Shown here piece after piece: positions 43,191 through 52,546 of a stretch of 64,000 nucleotides of DNA (positions are counted from its first letter, which is position 1; each line of letters opens with the position of its first letter). This DNA comes from Myxococcales bacterium (GTDB lineage Bacteria > Myxococcota_A > Polyangia > Nannocystales > Nannocystaceae), in contig JACKDV010000001.1 of assembly GCA_020633315.1 (NCBI GenBank), positions 186,001-250,000 on the forward strand, in the 5' to 3' direction. The position numbers and the translations under genes are program-made. The notes beneath the pieces were generated by a model. It made no database searches. It was not told the origin of the DNA and saw only the letters and a program-made list of their open reading frames with translations.

Positions 43191-43367
43191 GGACGGTGCA
43201 GCACGCCTCCCCCCATTGGGGGGGAATTCTCGGTGGTGATGCCGAAGATCGGGGTTGGGCGTGGGGGGGGCGAACGGTGCATCACGCTTCCCCCCGGAGG
43301 GGGGACTATCGGTGGTGATTCCTAGAGTGGGCTGGGACGGGGAGGGCCGACGGTGCGTCGTGCTTCG
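43190..43367. repeat. Tandem repeat with internal C-run/G-run hairpin, 2 and a partial copies
   Basis: Copies begin CGGACGGTGC (43190), CGAACGGTGC (43271) and CCGACGGTGC (43347, partial), so periods are 81 and 76 bp. Each unit holds the same order: GACGGTGC, CACGC, then a run of five to six C and the matching G-run (43208-43224, 43290-43306) that can form a hairpin, followed by CGGTGGTGAT. The repeat lies between prkA and the convergent GuaB1-type gene. Units are diverged, so the copies are old. No spacer-like structure of a CRISPR array is present. Confidence 0.7.
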
Positions 43368-43382
43368 TTGCCAGGCTTGGGG

Positions 43383-44831
43383 TCAGTCGCGGATGCGGCC
43401 GTGGGGCATGCCTTCGTGGAGGCCTCCGCTGGTCTGGACGCCCACGACCACGCGGTCGCGGAAGGCCTGGAGGTCGGTGGCGCCCACGTAGGTGAAGGCC
43501 GACAGCACGCCGGTGATCACGTCGACCATGATGGAGCCCACGCTCTCGAAGCCCTCGCGCAGGTAGATGCGGGAGGTGGAGATGCCCTCGCGGAAGAAGC
43601 CCTTCTTGGCCAGGGTGAAGGCGTCGTCGCCCTCGTGGCGCTCCTGCACGGCGCGGGCCGAGGCCATGCCGTAGTTCTCCTTGTAGAGGCGACCCTCGCG
43701 ATCCTCCTTGATGTCGCCGGGGCTCTCGTAGGTGCCGGCGAGGGTGGTGCCGATCATCACCCGCGAGGCTCCCGCAGCGATGTAGAGCGCCACGTCGCGC
43801 GGGTGCCTCACGCCGCCGTCGGCCCACACCTTCTTGCCCATGGCGTGGGCCTGGCGGGCACAGGCGAGCACCGAGCTGAAGCTGGGGCGACCCACCGCGG
43901 TCTGCATGCGAGTGGTGCACATCGCCCCCGGGCCCACGTTCACCTTGACCACGTCGGCGCCGGCCTCGACGAGCGCGCGCGTGCCCTCGGCGGTGCAGAC
44001 GTTGCCCGCCACCAGCGGCACGCGGTCGCCCACGTGGGCGCGCACCGCCCGGATGGTCTCCAGCATGCGGGCCTGGTGGCCGTGGGCGGTGTCGATCACC
44101 AGGCAGCCCACGCCCATCTCGAGCAGCGTGGCGGCGTGGCGGACGGTGTCACCCGAGATCCCGATCGCAGCCGCCACCATCAGCCGGCCCTCGCCGTCCA
44201 TGGTCGCGCGCAGCAGCTCGGTGCGCACGGCGGCGTCCTTCTCGAGCACGCCGATCAGGATGCCCGCGTCGTCGACCACCGGGGCGGCCCGCAGCCGCGC
44301 CGCCTCCATGCGCTCGAACGCGAGGCGGCTGGTCACGTCGTGGGGCAGCGTGACCGGCCGCGGCGACATCAGCAGGTGGGCCGGGGTGTACTGATCGCGA
44401 TCGCGAAGGTCGTGCTGGGTGATGATCCCCAGCGGCCGCCGCCGCCCGTCGACCACCACCACCATGCCGTGCGAGCGCTTGCGGATGATGCCCTGCACGT
44501 CGCGCAGCGAGGCCTCCGGGGTCACCCACAGCGCGGTGTCGAAGCGGGGGCTCGCCGCGTGGATGTGCTGCACGATGCGCTCCACCGTGCGGGGGTGCAT
44601 GTCCTGGGGCAGCACGCCCAGCCCGCCGTAGCGGGCCATCGCCTCGGCCATGCGCTTGCCGGTGACCGCGTTCATGTTGGCCGAGACCAGCGGGTGCGAG
44701 CCGCCGAGGAAGTCGTCCGGCCGCAGGTCGACCTCGAGGCGCGAGCCGCCCTCGAAGCAGCCGGGGACGATGAAGCAATCGTCGAGGGAGAGCTCGAGCT
44801 GCTCGTCGCGTTCGGGATGGAGGAAGCGCAT
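43383..44831 (-). CDS. GuaB1-family IMPDH/GMP reductase-related protein
   Basis: The 482-aa protein has the IMPDH/GMPR TIM barrel with two CBS-like segments inserted (VPEASLRDVQGII..., PARVTLPHDVTSR...). Signature motifs are SANMNAVTGKRMAEAMARYG, DTAHGHQARMLETIRAVRA, VKVNVGPGAMCTTRMQTAVG (catalytic Cys), and MVGTTLAGTYESPGD-like MIGTTLAGTYESPGD. The GPGAMCTTR loop and the length match the GuaB1 group, whose tested members act as GMP reductases. The start ATG at 44831 is chosen over the long upstream frame because it gives MRFLHPERDE. It converges with prkA and diverges from the ferritin-like lipoprotein gene. Confidence 0.88.
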   Translation of the reverse strand: MRFLHPERDEQLELSLDDCFIVPGCFEGGSRLEVDLRPDDFLGGSHPLVSANMNAVTGKRMAEAMARYGGLGVLPQDMHPRTVERIVQHIHAASPRFDTALWVTPEASLRDVQGIIRKRSHGMVVVVDGRRRPLGIITQHDLRDRDQYTPAHLLMSPRPVTLPHDVTSRLAFERMEAARLRAAPVVDDAGILIGVLEKDAAVRTELLRATMDGEGRLMVAAAIGISGDTVRHAATLLEMGVGCLVIDTAHGHQARMLETIRAVRAHVGDRVPLVAGNVCTAEGTRALVEAGADVVKVNVGPGAMCTTRMQTAVGRPSFSSVLACARQAHAMGKKVWADGGVRHPRDVALYIAAGASRVMIGTTLAGTYESPGDIKEDREGRLYKENYGMASARAVQERHEGDDAFTLAKKGFFREGISTSRIYLREGFESVGSIMVDVITGVLSAFTYVGATDLQAFRDRVVVGVQTSGGLHEGMPHGRIRD

Positions 44832-44955
44832 CTCGGAGACGAGGGTAGCAGGCGGCCGCCATGAAGCGCGGCGCTCGGCCTCGCGCGGAGCGATCGCCAG
44901 CCCCCGAGGGCAGGGGACGTTGCTCGGCGGCGGTGGGCATGACAGGATCGACGGC

Positions 44956-46506
44956 ATGGACCTTGGCTTGGTGGCGATGAGAGGCTCGATTCTGGGGGCG
45001 CTCGGCCTGGCGGCGGCGTGCGGCCCGGGGGTGCGGATCGACGATGGCTCCGAGGACGGCTCGGGGTCGGTGGACGACGGCGAGACCCTCATCCCTCCCA
45101 CGCCCACCGGCGACGACGGGGACTCGAGCACCACCGAGGGCCCCGGTCCGGTGGTCTGCGAGGGCTCGGAGCCGATCCTCCAGTCGGGGGTGGAGGGCAC
45201 GGTCCCGACCGGCTTCGAGCGGTGTCCCGACGGGGTGATCCATCGCGTGGAGGCCGTGGCCTGCCTGGTCCCCGAGCCTCCCGGTCCCGAGTGCACGCTC
45301 CCCGACGACGGCATGCAGTCGTGCCTGAGCGACGCCGATTGCACCGCGGGCGCCTTCGGGCGGTGCATCCAGCAGCCGCTGCTGTTCGAGGACATGGACT
45401 TCTGCGGCTGCGTCTACGGCTGCGCGACCGATGCCGACTGCGGAGACGGACGGATCTGCGCCTGCGGCTCGGAGCTCGGCGCGGCCGACTACCCGGCCCG
45501 GTCGATGTGCATCCCGGGCGACTGCATCGACGACGATGCCTGCGGCAATCCCATGTGCGCGCTGGGATCGGGCGACGACGGCTGCGGCTTCTCGTACGGG
45601 GCGAGCTGCCTCACCCCCGACAGCGCCTGCACGGTCGACGCCGACTGCGGGGACTTCATCGATTGCTTCCCCCGGGTCGACGGCGGCTTCGGCTGCCAGG
45701 ACTTCTGCTGCTGCGGCCGACCGCTGCTGGTGGACGGCCGCCCCGTGACCGCGGAGGCACGCCCCCGCGCCGACTGGGCCGAGGGGCCCCTCGCGCGCCC
45801 GAGCTCGCTGCCCGCGGTGGTGCGGGCCCGCATCGCCGCCCACTACACCCAGGCCGCCCAGCTCGAGCACGCCTCGGTGGCCTCCTTCGCTCGCTTCACC
45901 CTCGAGCTGATGGCCCTGGGGGCGCCGCCGCGGCTGCTCGAGGCGGCTCAGCGCGCGGGGCTCGACGAGATCGATCACGCCCGCCGCTGCTTCGCGCTGG
46001 CCTCGGCCTACGGCGGGCGATCGATCGGACCGGGCCCGCTGCCGGTAGGGGGCGCGACCATGGCCAGCGAGCTCGAGGCGGTGGTCGCCGCCGTGATCGA
46101 CGAGGCCTGCATCGGCGAGACCCTGGCCGCCGTCGAGGCCCGCGCCGCGCTGGCCCACGCCACCGAGCCCGCCGTGCGCCAGACCCTCGAGGTCATCGCC
46201 GCCGACGAGCTGCGCCACGCCCAGCTCGGCTGGCAGACCCTGCGCTGGGCCCTGGAGGTCGCCGCCGCCCCCGTGCGGGCCCGCCTGCTCGAGCGGCTCG
46301 AGCGGGCCCTCGCGGACGCCGAGCGGGCGCTACCGGTCGCGATGGTCGATCACGATCGCGCCCTGCTCCGCCCCCACGGCGTGCTCGACCCCGACGATCG
46401 CCGTCGGGCCCTCGCCGACGCGATCACCACGGTGCTGCGCCCCTGCGCCGCCGCGCTGCGCCAGGCGTGGCGCTCGGCCCCGAGCGAGGCGCTCGCCACC
46501 GGCTAA
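44956..46506 (+). CDS. Lipoprotein with Cys-rich region fused to ferritin-like domain
   Basis: About 516 aa. The ATG at 44956 gives MDLGLVAMRGSILG; a second ATG at 44977 starts MRGSILGALGLAAACGPG, the better lipoprotein signal (lipobox LAAAC). The N-terminal half is acidic then Cys-rich (CGCVYGCATDADCGDGRICA, CTVDADCGDFIDCFP). The C-terminal half is a helical bundle with di-iron ferritin-like motifs: QLEHASVASFARFTLELMA, AGLDEIDHARRCF and ADELRHAQLGWQTL (ExxH twice plus Glu/His). It may bind iron or act as an oxidase outside the cytoplasm. The fusion of these parts is unusual. It diverges from the GuaB1-type gene. Confidence 0.82.
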   Translation: MDLGLVAMRGSILGALGLAAACGPGVRIDDGSEDGSGSVDDGETLIPPTPTGDDGDSSTTEGPGPVVCEGSEPILQSGVEGTVPTGFERCPDGVIHRVEAVACLVPEPPGPECTLPDDGMQSCLSDADCTAGAFGRCIQQPLLFEDMDFCGCVYGCATDADCGDGRICACGSELGAADYPARSMCIPGDCIDDDACGNPMCALGSGDDGCGFSYGASCLTPDSACTVDADCGDFIDCFPRVDGGFGCQDFCCCGRPLLVDGRPVTAEARPRADWAEGPLARPSSLPAVVRARIAAHYTQAAQLEHASVASFARFTLELMALGAPPRLLEAAQRAGLDEIDHARRCFALASAYGGRSIGPGPLPVGGATMASELEAVVAAVIDEACIGETLAAVEARAALAHATEPAVRQTLEVIAADELRHAQLGWQTLRWALEVAAAPVRARLLERLERALADAERALPVAMVDHDRALLRPHGVLDPDDRRRALADAITTVLRPCAAALRQAWRSAPSEALATG

Positions 46507-46584
46507 CGAGCGGACCCTTCGTCGCGTTCTCGAATGGCTTCCAGCTCGAGTGCGACCTCGAGCATGGGGCGGCCAACGGCCTGC

Positions 46585-48108
46585 CTACTCGAGCTTGCCG
46601 GTCAGCGGCTGGCCGGCGGCGTAGCGGGCCAGCAGCTCCACGATCCGATCCTGCACCTTGTGCGCCCGCCCGTTGTCCCACTTGCGGATTCCATTGAAGA
46701 GGATCGAAAACGCGATCGGCTTGCGCCCGGGCGCGCCGGCGTAGCCCGACAGCGACGACACGCCGTCGAGGGTGCCGGTCTTCACCCGCACCCAGCCCGC
46801 GTGCGGCGTGTCCTCGAGGCGGCTGCGGGTGGTGCCGTCCACGCCCATGATCGCCAGCGAGGCCATGTAGTCGGGGCGGATCCTCTCGTCGGCGTAGACC
46901 GAGGAGAGCAGGGCGGTGAATTGCCCCGCGCTCACCCGATTGGTGTCGTACAGTCCCGAGCCGTTGCCCAGCTTCAGGCCCTCGGTGGGCACGCCGCGGG
47001 CCTGCAGGTGCTCGCGGACCCGCTGCAGCGCTCCCTCGAAGGTCGCGGGCCCCGGGTCGGCGTCGATGGTCTTGAGGATCTGCTCGGCCATGAAGTTGTT
47101 GGAGAACTTGTTGACCGAGCGCACCAGCACGCCCAGGGGATCGGAGTGGTGGGCGGCCAGCAGCTCGGCCTTGCGCGGCACCTTGCCCGTCTTGATCTTC
47201 TTGCGCCCCACCTTGATCCCCTGGCGCTCGAGCACCAGGGCGAGCAGCTCGCCTGCGTAGCGCGAGGGATCGTCGATGGGGTAGCGGAAGCTGGTGGCGC
47301 CGGAGTCCACCCCCAGCGTGCCCCGCAGCTCGAGCTCCACGTGGTCGTCCTTGGCCTCGTAGTCAGCGAGTAGCTCCCGCTTGCCGCCGGCCTCGGTGGT
47401 GGCGGTGACGGTGAGCGCCACGCCGGCCACCGGCGGCTCCACCCCGGCGAAGGGGGCCTTGCCCACCGCGCCCGGGCGCACGTGGACCTCGAAGGTGTCG
47501 AAGTTGACCACCGTCGCTCCGCCGGGGGCCCGGAAGCTGGCCAGCTCTTGCTTCTGGTCGAAGCCCGGGGGCAGCTCGTCGCGGTCGAAGGTGCTGGCGT
47601 CCACCGTGATCCCGCCGGTGATCTTCTCGATCCCTCGCGCCCGCAGCTTGCCCGCGAGCTCGTAGAGGTTGGCGGTGACCAGGGCCGGGTCGCCGCTGCC
47701 CTGCAGGTAGAGCTCGCCGCGGATCGTCGTGCCGCTCAGTGCCCCCTCGTCGTGGTAGACGCCGGTGGAGTAGCGATGGGCCGGCCCCAGGATCCCGAGG
47801 GCGGCCGCGGTGGTCACCAGCTTGACGTTGCTCGCCGGGTTGAGCGGCAGCTCGGCGCCGCGCTCCACCAGGGCCTCGCCGGTCTCGAGGTCGACGATCG
47901 ACACGCCCACCTGGGCCTCGGCCAGGAAGGGCTCGGACAGGGCATCGTCGACCAGCGTGGCGAGCTGCGCCTTGGCGGGCTTGTCGGCTGGGGCCGCGGC
48001 CAGGGCGAGGGCCGGGCCCTCGACCACGACGGGACCGCCGATGCACAGGGCCAGGCCGAGCGCCAGCGCAGGACCACGAACGCGGAGGGAACGAGACGAG
48101 GGAGCCAC
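46585..48108 (-). CDS. dacB: D-alanyl-D-alanine carboxypeptidase/endopeptidase, PBP4 (DacB) family
   Basis: The 507-aa product starts at GTG 48108 with a signal peptide (ALALGLALCIGGPVVVEGP). The three penicillin-binding motifs are clear: SxxK as SNVK (Ser93-Lys96), SxN as SNN in NKFSNNFMAEQ, and KTG in VRVKTGTLDGVSS. An insert domain between the first two motifs is typical of class C type-4 PBPs. The enzyme acts in the periplasm on peptidoglycan crosslinks. The gene is followed 110 bp downstream in the transcript direction by the S41-family gene's 3' neighbourhood; both genes are on the minus strand. Confidence 0.94.
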   Translation of the reverse strand: MAPSSRSLRVRGPALALGLALCIGGPVVVEGPALALAAAPADKPAKAQLATLVDDALSEPFLAEAQVGVSIVDLETGEALVERGAELPLNPASNVKLVTTAAALGILGPAHRYSTGVYHDEGALSGTTIRGELYLQGSGDPALVTANLYELAGKLRARGIEKITGGITVDASTFDRDELPPGFDQKQELASFRAPGGATVVNFDTFEVHVRPGAVGKAPFAGVEPPVAGVALTVTATTEAGGKRELLADYEAKDDHVELELRGTLGVDSGATSFRYPIDDPSRYAGELLALVLERQGIKVGRKKIKTGKVPRKAELLAAHHSDPLGVLVRSVNKFSNNFMAEQILKTIDADPGPATFEGALQRVREHLQARGVPTEGLKLGNGSGLYDTNRVSAGQFTALLSSVYADERIRPDYMASLAIMGVDGTTRSRLEDTPHAGWVRVKTGTLDGVSSLSGYAGAPGRKPIAFSILFNGIRKWDNGRAHKVQDRIVELLARYAAGQPLTGKLE

Positions 48109-48218
48109 CGGGGCACGAGGCTACCGCAGGCGCCCGCATCCACGCGAGGGGAAGCCGTGCCTCGTGGATCACCGCGGGGCCGCGGGCCGGGACGCGTGCG
48201 TCGGAGCGAGGGCCGAGC

Positions 48219-49550
48219 TCAGCGCAGCACGGCGAAGGTGGGCAGCGCGTCGCCGCCCATCGGCTCGGGCGGTGGGGTGCGCAGGCCGTCTCGCGCGGGC
48301 GCGGTGGCGCCCTCGCCCGCGGGATCGGGCAGGCACTCGCCGCTGCCCAGCAGGTGCAGGGCCACCGCCAGCGAGGCCTCGTCGGGATCACCCAGGGCGT
48401 GGCCGAGGTCGTCGGTGGCCGGGCAATCGGCACGCAGGCCGTCGTAGTAGTCGCCCTTGCCGTCGGCGTTGAGCAGCCGGAAGGTGAGCGGCACCGCCAC
48501 CGAGTCGCAGAACTCGAAGTGCTTGGAGCCCACGGGCTTGCCGCCCGTGGTGCTGCCCACCAGCGAGGTCGGCACGTGGGCCGCGACCGCGTTGATGAGC
48601 AGCTCGCTCGCCGACAGCGAGCTGCCCGTGGTGATGAACACCACGTGGTCCACCGCGGGCAGCGACTGATCCAGGCGCATCAGCTTGCGCTCGTCGTTCT
48701 CGTCGGAGAACGCGTCGTTGTAGCGGACCTCGTAGGCGATGCGCCCCTCGGCCACGCCGCCCACCAGCAGGTGCATGAAGTGCCGGGCCACCGAGATCAG
48801 GCCGCCGCCGTTGTAGCGGAGATCGACGACCACCTCGCGCACCCCCGCCCGCTTGAAGGTGTCGAAGGCCGCGCTCAGCTCGGCCGGGGCGGTGTCGACG
48901 AAGGTGGCGAACATCAGGTAGCCCACCGGGCGCCCGCCCACGTCGAGCACCTGCACGTTGGGCACCGTCTCGATCGCGATCCAGTCCTTGGTGAGCGAGA
49001 AGTCGCGGGTGCTGCCGTCCTCCTGCTCCACCTCGAGGGCCACGGTCACGCCGGGCAGGTTCTCGCCGTAGATCTCCGACCAGCCGTTCTGATCGTCGAT
49101 CTCCTCGGTGGTGAAGCCGGCGACCATGCGGATCACGTCGCCGCGGCGCATGCCCTGCTCCGACGCGGGCGAGCCCGCGTTGATGTCGGCCACCACCACC
49201 TGGCCGTCGACGTCCCGCTTGGTGCGGAAGCCCAGGCCGATGAACTTGCCCTCCTCGAACAGCGCGTTGGTGCGTGCCTTGTCGGACACCCGGCTCCAGC
49301 GATCGGGGTCCACCCGCAGATCGGCCACCATCGCGTGGGGCGACTCGTAGGTGGTGGGATCGATCTCGGCCAGATCGTCGGCGAACAGGTAGGCCTGCTG
49401 CATCAGCCCGTAGACCCACTCGTTCTCGTCGGGGACCTCGCACGAGCGCGGACCTCCGAAGTCGAAGGGGTCCTGGGCGGAGCACCCCATGACCACGAAC
49501 GATCCCAGCGCTGCGCACAGCGCCATCGTGCATCGACACCTGGTTTTCAT
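48219..49550 (-). CDS. S41-family (C-terminal processing-type) peptidase lipoprotein with PDZ domain
   Basis: The 443-aa product starts at ATG 49550 (MKTRCRCTMALCAALGSFVV, lipobox VMGC). A PDZ-like segment (VVADINAGSPASEQGMRRGD) is followed by the S41 core: VREVVVDLRYNGGGLISVAR, and the catalytic Ser in VVFITTGSSLSASELLINAV, then VGSTTGGKPVGSKHFEF. The Lys partner is in the GSKHFEF/TTGGKP region. Such enzymes cut exported substrates. Longer starts to 49625 are open, but the preferred one gives a proper signal. It is transcribed toward dacB (same strand, 110 bp gap) and diverges from the metallopeptidase gene at 49674. Confidence 0.88.
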   Translation of the reverse strand: MKTRCRCTMALCAALGSFVVMGCSAQDPFDFGGPRSCEVPDENEWVYGLMQQAYLFADDLAEIDPTTYESPHAMVADLRVDPDRWSRVSDKARTNALFEEGKFIGLGFRTKRDVDGQVVVADINAGSPASEQGMRRGDVIRMVAGFTTEEIDDQNGWSEIYGENLPGVTVALEVEQEDGSTRDFSLTKDWIAIETVPNVQVLDVGGRPVGYLMFATFVDTAPAELSAAFDTFKRAGVREVVVDLRYNGGGLISVARHFMHLLVGGVAEGRIAYEVRYNDAFSDENDERKLMRLDQSLPAVDHVVFITTGSSLSASELLINAVAAHVPTSLVGSTTGGKPVGSKHFEFCDSVAVPLTFRLLNADGKGDYYDGLRADCPATDDLGHALGDPDEASLAVALHLLGSGECLPDPAGEGATAPARDGLRTPPPEPMGGDALPTFAVLR

Positions 49551-49673
49551 CACGGCATCGAGCACCCTAACACGCACGATCGCGGCCGCGCGGCCGAATC
49601 GACGCCGAGGGACGGATTGCCGCACGGTCGTGACCAGCGGACCGGCGGGCCGAACGGCGCTATCCTGGGACCA

Positions 49674-51968
49674 GTGAGGGACACCGAGCGACGGCGCTGG
49701 GCGCGTCGAGGAACCGACTGGTCTGTGAGGGGCGGACGCTGGCTGATCGCATCCACGCTCGTCGCGACGGCGATCCCGGCCCAGGCCGCGCTACCACGGC
49801 CCCCCGATCTTCCGCTCACCGTGGCCGCGACCCGTTCGCCGCGCTTGTCGCCGGCCCTGGTCGGGGGGCGCATCGAGCAGCGGGAGCTGGGGCTGCACGG
49901 CGTGCCCGTGCGCGGCGCCTACGAGACGGTGCGGATCGCCCCCGACGGGAGCACCGAGCGGCTCGCCGCGATCTACCCCGAGGCCGCGCCCCAGCTTCGG
50001 CCCTCCGAGGCCCGCATCTCGGCTGCCGCCGTGCCCGGCCTGGTCGCCGCCGCGCGGGGCATGGCCGACGAGCCCGAGCTCGAGGCGCCCCCCGAGCTGG
50101 TCTACATCTTGGTGCTCGGCCAGCCCGTGCTCGCCTGGGAGACCCAGCTCGCGCTCCGCTGGCTCCCCGAGCCCTCGCGCCCCACCGTGTGGGTCAGCGC
50201 CGCCACCGGTCGGCTGCTGCGCGAGGAGGAGCAGGTCCGCAGCAGCCGGGCCCGCATCTTCCCGCAGAACCCCTCCAACACCCCCGAGGCGGTGGAGGTG
50301 GAGCTCTACGACATCCACGTGGAGGACGCCGGCCACCCGCTGGTGGGCTCGCGGATCCAGGCCTTCAACTGCGTGGGGGAGGAGACCGAGGAGGTCTCGC
50401 CCTGGTGGAGCGAGGAGGAGTGCTGGCCGCTGCAGACCGTGTTCTCCAACGAGGACGGCGACTACTTCGTCCACGTGCCCAACGTGGTGCTGGTGGAGGA
50501 CAACGTCGCGCTCTCCGATCCCTACGCCGAGCTGTCGATGTACGCCCACGGCGAGATCTTCCTCGAGGCCATGAAGGCGCGGGGCATCGAGCAGTTCAAG
50601 TGCGAGCTGAGCTCCATGCTCGCCAACGTGCACAGCTACCCCGCCGACTCGCCCGATCCCAGCCCGCTCAACAACGCCTACTACACCAACCAGTGCGATC
50701 CCGAGCGGGGCCCCACCATGATGTTCGGCCAGGGCTCCGACGTGGACTTCGGCTACGACGCCGACGTCATCTACCACGAGCTCGGCCACGGCATGGTGGC
50801 GCTGCTGACCCCCGACAACCTCGGTGGCCGTCGCCTGCGCGAGGACGCGGCGCTGGTGGACGCCGGGGCGATCAACGAGGCGGTCGCCGACTACTTCTCG
50901 GTGATGCTCACCGACGAGCCCCACCTGGCCGACTACGTGGGTCGCTTCTGGAGCGGCAGCGGAGAGCCCTACATCCGCAACGCCGAGAACGACAAGACCT
51001 GCCCCAGCGACTCCATCGGCCAGGTGCACAACGACGGCGAGCCCTTCATGGCCGCGATGTGGGCCACCCGCAAGCGCCTCGACGACGGGGGCAAGGACGC
51101 GCTCGACCAGGTGCTGCTGCGGGCGCTGATGCGGATGCCGCGGGACTGCACCCTCGAGGAGGCATCGGCCCTGGTGCTCGAGGAGGCCGAGCTCGCCGTG
51201 CTCCGCAGCACCCTCCACGACGTGGACGTGGACCTGCTGCGGCGCTCCTTCGACGCGCGGGGCCTGCTGGATTGCCCGCGGGTCGTCACCGACCCCGAGC
51301 TGGTGCGCAGCGGCAAGACCATGTTCCTGCGGCGCTTCGACGACGCCGTGTACCCCTACTATCCCGGGCCGCTGCAGCTGCGTTACGAGGTGCCGCCGGG
51401 CGCCGACGACATGGTGGTGCGCTTCCGGCTGCGGCCGCGGGGATCCGACGATCCGGTCGAGGCGCGGGTGCTGGTCAAGCGGGGGGACGCGCCGATCCAC
51501 TGGGAGTACCAGCTCGTGGCGGTCGACGATCCGCCGCTCGAGGGCGACGACGGCGGATCGCAGGACGACCCCGTGCGCGAGCTGGTGCTGGTGGAGGGCG
51601 ACTGGGACGTGGAGCTGACGCCCCAGGAGCTGACCGAGCAGGGCTACGAGGCACGGCTGGGCGGGCTCGAGCCCGGCGAGGTGCTGCACGTGACGCTGGT
51701 CGACCTGGCGCGCACCGAGGCGATCGCCTCGGAGGTGAAGGTGCATGCGTCCACCGAGCTGCCCGACGACGGCGAGGACGAGACCGACACCGGCGGGGGC
51801 GAGGCGAGCACGGGCGAGCTGCCGGCGCTCGACGAGGTGCCGCCGGGCGGGGGCCAGGCCGGGTGCGCGTGCCGGGCCGAGGGCGGCTCGCGGGGCCCCG
51901 GGGGCGCGCTGGGGCTGGTAGTGCTGGTCGCCGCGGCGGGCAGGAGGCGTCGGCGATGGGCGCGATGA
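49674..51968 (+). CDS. Secreted M4/M36-type metallopeptidase with MYXO-CTERM-like tail
   Basis: The 764-aa product starts at GTG 49674, with a signal peptide (LIASTLVATAIPAQAAL). A propeptide-like segment precedes the zinc motif HELGHG near residue 368 (DADVIYHELGHGMVALL) and the third ligand Glu in INEAVADYFSVML. This fits the gluzincin fold of the M4/M36 group. The C-terminus carries an acidic TDTGGG linker, a Cys pair (GCACRAEGG), a short TM (ALGLVVLVAAAG) and RRRRRWAR. That Cys-Gly/TM/Arg-run end is the MYXO-CTERM sorting signal used for surface display or maturation. A region with bA2M-like or jelly-roll beta-strands lies between. It overlaps the next gene by 13 bp. Confidence 0.88.
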   Translation: MRDTERRRWARRGTDWSVRGGRWLIASTLVATAIPAQAALPRPPDLPLTVAATRSPRLSPALVGGRIEQRELGLHGVPVRGAYETVRIAPDGSTERLAAIYPEAAPQLRPSEARISAAAVPGLVAAARGMADEPELEAPPELVYILVLGQPVLAWETQLALRWLPEPSRPTVWVSAATGRLLREEEQVRSSRARIFPQNPSNTPEAVEVELYDIHVEDAGHPLVGSRIQAFNCVGEETEEVSPWWSEEECWPLQTVFSNEDGDYFVHVPNVVLVEDNVALSDPYAELSMYAHGEIFLEAMKARGIEQFKCELSSMLANVHSYPADSPDPSPLNNAYYTNQCDPERGPTMMFGQGSDVDFGYDADVIYHELGHGMVALLTPDNLGGRRLREDAALVDAGAINEAVADYFSVMLTDEPHLADYVGRFWSGSGEPYIRNAENDKTCPSDSIGQVHNDGEPFMAAMWATRKRLDDGGKDALDQVLLRALMRMPRDCTLEEASALVLEEAELAVLRSTLHDVDVDLLRRSFDARGLLDCPRVVTDPELVRSGKTMFLRRFDDAVYPYYPGPLQLRYEVPPGADDMVVRFRLRPRGSDDPVEARVLVKRGDAPIHWEYQLVAVDDPPLEGDDGGSQDDPVRELVLVEGDWDVELTPQELTEQGYEARLGGLEPGEVLHVTLVDLARTEAIASEVKVHASTELPDDGEDETDTGGGEASTGELPALDEVPPGGGQAGCACRAEGGSRGPGGALGLVVLVAAAGRRRRRWAR

Positions 51969-52546
51969 TCCGGATCCTGCGGGCGCTGGGCGTGCTGCTG
52001 CTCGGCCTGGTGATCGTGCTGCCCAACCTGCCCAGCGACTGGCTGCCGGGGGCGCTGGGGGAGGGGGTCTCCGCCATCGCCAACGCCACCCGGCAGGTGA
52101 GCGTGGTGCAGAGCTGGAAGATGTACGCGCCCAACCCCCAGCGCGCGCAGACCTACATGAACCTCACCGCCCACTATGCCGACGGGAGCACCGGCGACCT
52201 CGAGGAGACCCTGCAGGAGCGGGGCGGCTGGAGCACCCACTTCGCGTGGGACAAGACCCGCATCGACATCTGGCGGCACTACGCCAACTTCCACCCCAAG
52301 CGCTCCAGCGAGCACCGCAAGTGGTACCTGCGGGCCGTGTGCGTGCGGGAGGCCCGGCGGGGGAACATGCCCGACAAGATCGTGATGGAGCAGGTCACCC
52401 GCCGCTTCGCGCCGCCCGATCAGGTGGCGCAGGGGCACCCCGGCCTGGGGCGGCCGCGACGGCGGCTGGTGACGGTGCAGTACTGCAAGGTCAAGGCGGT
52501 GCGGGAGATGCTCGACGCGGATCCGGTGCTGGCCGCGGCGGGGTAG
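51956..52546 (+). CDS. Membrane-anchored protein resembling HTTM-associated C-terminal region
   Basis: The 196-aa product has one N-terminal TM helix (GVLLLGLVIVLPNLPSDWLP) followed by a soluble domain: WKMYAPNPQRAQTYMNLTAH, TRIDIWRHYANFHPKRSS and HRKWYLRAVCVREARRGNMP. The WKMYxPNP motif recalls the tail of HTTM (horizontally transferred TM) proteins, but this is from pattern memory only. Its ATG overlaps the 3' end of the metallopeptidase gene by 13 bp, so coupling is probable. A second ATG lies at 51965. Confidence 0.65.
   Translation: MGAMIRILRALGVLLLGLVIVLPNLPSDWLPGALGEGVSAIANATRQVSVVQSWKMYAPNPQRAQTYMNLTAHYADGSTGDLEETLQERGGWSTHFAWDKTRIDIWRHYANFHPKRSSEHRKWYLRAVCVREARRGNMPDKIVMEQVTRRFAPPDQVAQGHPGLGRPRRRLVTVQYCKVKAVREMLDADPVLAAAG

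Noticed and set aside
43190..43367. CRISPR array reading of the tandem repeats
   Set aside because: Units are long (76-81 bp), diverged, and the conserved blocks alternate within each unit; there is no constant repeat with unique spacers.
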